Positions 33,543 through 35,336 of a DNA stretch of 35,336 bases are shown here, one piece after another (positions within the stretch are counted from its first letter, which is position 1; the number at the start of each line of letters is the position of its first letter). A program made the translations under genes and the position numbers. The stretch is taken from contig CAKSDT010000005.1 of the NCBI GenBank assembly GCA_934446135.1, positions 1-35,336 of the forward strand, in the 5' to 3' direction. The notes under the pieces were generated by a model. It was given only the letters and a program-made list of their open reading frames with translations. It ran no database searches and was not told the DNA's origin. The DNA comes from an uncultured Clostridia bacterium. Lineage in GTDB: Bacteria > Bacillota > Clostridia > RGIG6154.

Positions 33543-33571
33543 TTGACAATTTTAGATAATTATGTTAAAAT
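33543..33571 (+). promoter_or_regulatory. Promoter of sufC-sufB
   Basis: Perfect TTGACA (33543-33548), 17-bp spacer, TAAAAT (33566-33571) with an extended TGT in front. The leader to the sufC ATG is about 37 nt. Confidence 0.8.
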
Positions 33572-33614
33572 TATCGATTGTAGCAGATAATATGCTTGAG
33601 GAGGCAGAATATAT

Positions 33615-34337
33615 ATGCTGGAACTTAAAAACATAAACTATATGGTTGATGACGAAAATGGGAAAAAAGAAATTCTTAAAGATATCAACCTTAGAATAGA
33701 TGAACACTTTGCAGTTATTACAGGTCCTAACGGCGGCGGTAAATCAACTCTCGCAAAAATCATTTCAGGAATTTATAAACCAACTTCAGGTGAAATATAC
33801 TTTAATGGTGAGGACATAACAGATTTATCCATAACTGAACGCTCAAAAAAGGGCATAAGTTACGCATTTCAGCAGCCTGTAAGATTTAAAGGTATAACAG
33901 TAAGTGATCTTGTTACTCTTGCGGCAGGAAAACCGCTCACTGTTTCCGAAGTTTGCGGATATTTGTCGGAAGTAGGTCTTTGTGCAAAAAATTATGTTAA
34001 CCGTGAAGTTAATGAGAAACTTTCGGGCGGCGAACTTAAAAGAATAGAAATTGCAATGATAATTGCAAGAAATACTCCACTTTCAGTTTTTGATGAACCG
34101 GAAGCCGGTATCGACCTTTGGAGTTTTAATAATCTAATTCAAGTCTTTGAAAAAATGCGTCAAAAAAATGACGGTTCTCTTATTATTATTTCGCATCAGG
34201 AAAGAATTTTAAACATTGCCGATAGAATAATAGTAATAGCAGACGGAGAAGTAGTAAAAGAAGGGGAAAAAGAAAATATACTTCCCGGAATTTTAAAAGG
34301 CTCTGCGGTTTGTAGGACGCTTACGGAAAAACTTTGA
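33615..34337 (+). CDS. sufC: Fe-S cluster assembly ATPase SufC
   Basis: A 240-residue soluble ABC ATPase. Walker A is GPNGGGKST (37-45), the signature LSGGELKRIEIAMIIAR, and Walker B FDEPEAGIDLWSF; the EPEAGID and ELKR forms are typical of SufC rather than of transporters. SufC works with SufB-type scaffolds in the cytoplasm to assemble Fe-S clusters. Start ATG 33615 follows GAGGAGG. It is followed at 15 bp by the single SufB-like gene, and no sufD, sufS, sufU or sufE is visible before the operon terminator. The pair therefore resembles the minimal two-gene (SMS-like) form found in anaerobes. Confidence 0.92.
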   Translation: MLELKNINYMVDDENGKKEILKDINLRIDEHFAVITGPNGGGKSTLAKIISGIYKPTSGEIYFNGEDITDLSITERSKKGISYAFQQPVRFKGITVSDLVTLAAGKPLTVSEVCGYLSEVGLCAKNYVNREVNEKLSGGELKRIEIAMIIARNTPLSVFDEPEAGIDLWSFNNLIQVFEKMRQKNDGSLIIISHQERILNIADRIIVIADGEVVKEGEKENILPGILKGSAVCRTLTEKL

Positions 34338-34352
34338 TGGAGGAACAATGTT

Positions 34353-35270
34353 ATGGATTTAATACAAAAAGATGTTCTTGAAAAAATTGCCGGTATTCAT
34401 GAGGTCCCGGAGGGGGCGTACAACATAAGGGCAAATGGAAAACTTGATTCAAGAAATACAACTGCGAATATAGATATTGTTACAAAAGAGGACAAGCCGG
34501 GTATTGATATTATAATAAAACCCAATACTATAAATGAGAGTGTTCATATTCCAGTTATTATAAGTGAATCCGGACTTACTGATCTTGTATACAATGATTT
34601 TTATGTTGGCGAGGGGGCTGATGTGACAATAGTTGCAGGATGCGGAATTCATAACTGCGGCGATCAGACATCTCAGCATGACGGTATTCATACTTTTCAT
34701 ATAGCCAAAAATGCCAAGGTAAAGTATATTGAAAATCATTACGGAGAGGGCGACGGTGAAGGGGGAAATATTATGAACCCTACAACTGTTGTCAATATGG
34801 ATGAAAATAGTTATATGGAAATGGAAACTGCACAAATTAAGGGTATTGATTCTACGATAAGGACAACAAAAGCAGATTTAAGAGACGGTGCAACTCTTGT
34901 TATACACGAAAAGATTATGACACACGGCTCTCAAATTGCCAAAACCAATTTTTCAGTTAGCCTTGACGGCGAAAATTCAAGCACACATGTCGTTTCCCGT
35001 TCAGTAGCAAAAGGTAATTCACTTCAAGTCTTTTCTTCCAATATGGTTGGAAAAAACAAATGTAACGGTCATACAGAGTGTGATGCAATTATAATGGATA
35101 ATGCAAGAGTTACGGCAATGCCTGAAATTACCGCAGCAAATGTCGATGCGAGTCTTATTCATGAAGCAGCAATAGGAAAAATTGCAGGCGAGCAATTAAT
35201 AAAACTTATGACGCTCGGACTTACTGAAAAGGAAGCAGAAGAGCAAATTATAAACGGATTTCTTAACTAA
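34353..35270 (+). CDS. sufB: SufB/SufD-family Fe-S cluster scaffold, short form
   Basis: A 305-residue SufB/D-family protein, much shorter than E. coli SufB (about 495 residues) because the long N-terminal region is missing. The beta-helix core and C-terminal helices remain. Cys243 in HTECDAIIMD and His270-Glu271 in IHEAAIGKI correspond by motif to the cysteine and His-Glu pair needed for cluster assembly in SufB; further cysteines lie at 237 and in GCGIHNCGDQ. Those residues favour a SufB-like active scaffold over an inactive SufD. ATG 34353 follows GGAGG at 9 bp. As the only scaffold gene here, it probably forms a B2C2 complex with SufC. Confidence 0.88.
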   Translation: MDLIQKDVLEKIAGIHEVPEGAYNIRANGKLDSRNTTANIDIVTKEDKPGIDIIIKPNTINESVHIPVIISESGLTDLVYNDFYVGEGADVTIVAGCGIHNCGDQTSQHDGIHTFHIAKNAKVKYIENHYGEGDGEGGNIMNPTTVVNMDENSYMEMETAQIKGIDSTIRTTKADLRDGATLVIHEKIMTHGSQIAKTNFSVSLDGENSSTHVVSRSVAKGNSLQVFSSNMVGKNKCNGHTECDAIIMDNARVTAMPEITAANVDASLIHEAAIGKIAGEQLIKLMTLGLTEKEAEEQIINGFLN

Positions 35271-35303
35271 AAAACGGAGTGCGTCGCACTCCGTTTTTTT
35301 TTT
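35271..35303 (+). terminator. Intrinsic terminator after sufB
   Basis: AAAACGGAGTGC (35271-35282) pairs perfectly with GCACTCCGTTTT (35286-35297), loop GTC, with ten T at 35294-35303. It starts directly after the stop codon and ends the sufCB operon. Confidence 0.95.
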
Positions 35304-35336
35304 AACAGTCCAACTTGTAATTGTACGGTATATATC

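Noticed and set aside
1..35336. Mobile element, prophage, CRISPR array, tRNA or rRNA
   Set aside because: No transposase, integrase, regular spacer array, tRNA cloverleaf or rRNA segment was recognised on either strand.

Overview
The window is AT-rich, densely coded DNA of a typical anaerobic Firmicute, most likely a member of the Clostridia. Evidence for this is a division/cell-wall (dcw) cluster with a PASTA-bearing class B penicillin-binding protein, a MurE with the DNPR motif for meso-diaminopimelate, DivIB/FtsQ next to ftsZ, a giant CoA-dehydratase-activase locus found mainly in strict anaerobes, a two-gene SufC/SufB-type iron-sulfur system, and purine-rich Shine-Dalgarno sequences throughout. 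No rRNA, tRNA, CRISPR array, insertion sequence or prophage gene is visible. Species cannot be named from the sequence.

Layout. (1) 1-595: 3' end of a YhcC-type radical SAM gene. (2) 613-4888: a MarR regulator and a heterodimeric ABC exporter in one overlapping operon, with a consensus promoter overlapped by a long palindrome, closed by a bidirectional terminator. (3) 4881-10516, minus strand: glycogen operon glgA-glgP-GH13 amylase. (4) 10703-23383: dcw cluster mraZ-rsmH-ftsL-spoVD/ftsI-murE-murF-mraY-ftsW-murA-divIB-ftsZ. murD, murG, murC, murB and ftsA are not in it. (5) 23384-23704: a non-coding stretch with five DnaA-box-like nonamers in 88 bp, flanked by a 14-bp direct repeat. (6) 23705-24211: a small flavin-reductase-like gene. 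(7) 24275-26702 and 31128-33480: two separate but similarly built polar amino-acid ABC importer operons (lipoprotein, permease, ATPase), each with a consensus promoter and a hairpin after the binding-protein gene. (8) 26737-31043, between them: an acyl-CoA dehydratase activase/dehydratase-like protein that is one long polypeptide in many Clostridia. Here it is in three pieces, the first break being an in-frame TAG. (9) 33543-35303: sufC-sufB with its own promoter and terminator.

How the genes work together. GlgA builds alpha-1,4-glucan while GlgP and the amylase degrade it. The dcw products make UDP-MurNAc precursors (MurA, MurE, MurF), lipid I (MraY) and septal peptidoglycan (FtsW with the PBP), positioned by FtsZ, FtsL and DivIB. 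The Suf pair would supply Fe-S clusters to enzymes such as the activase. I see no wholly unknown multi-gene system. The items most worth a second look are the DnaA-box cluster behind ftsZ, the amber-interrupted activase gene, the gapped dcw cluster, and the palindromic MarR operator.
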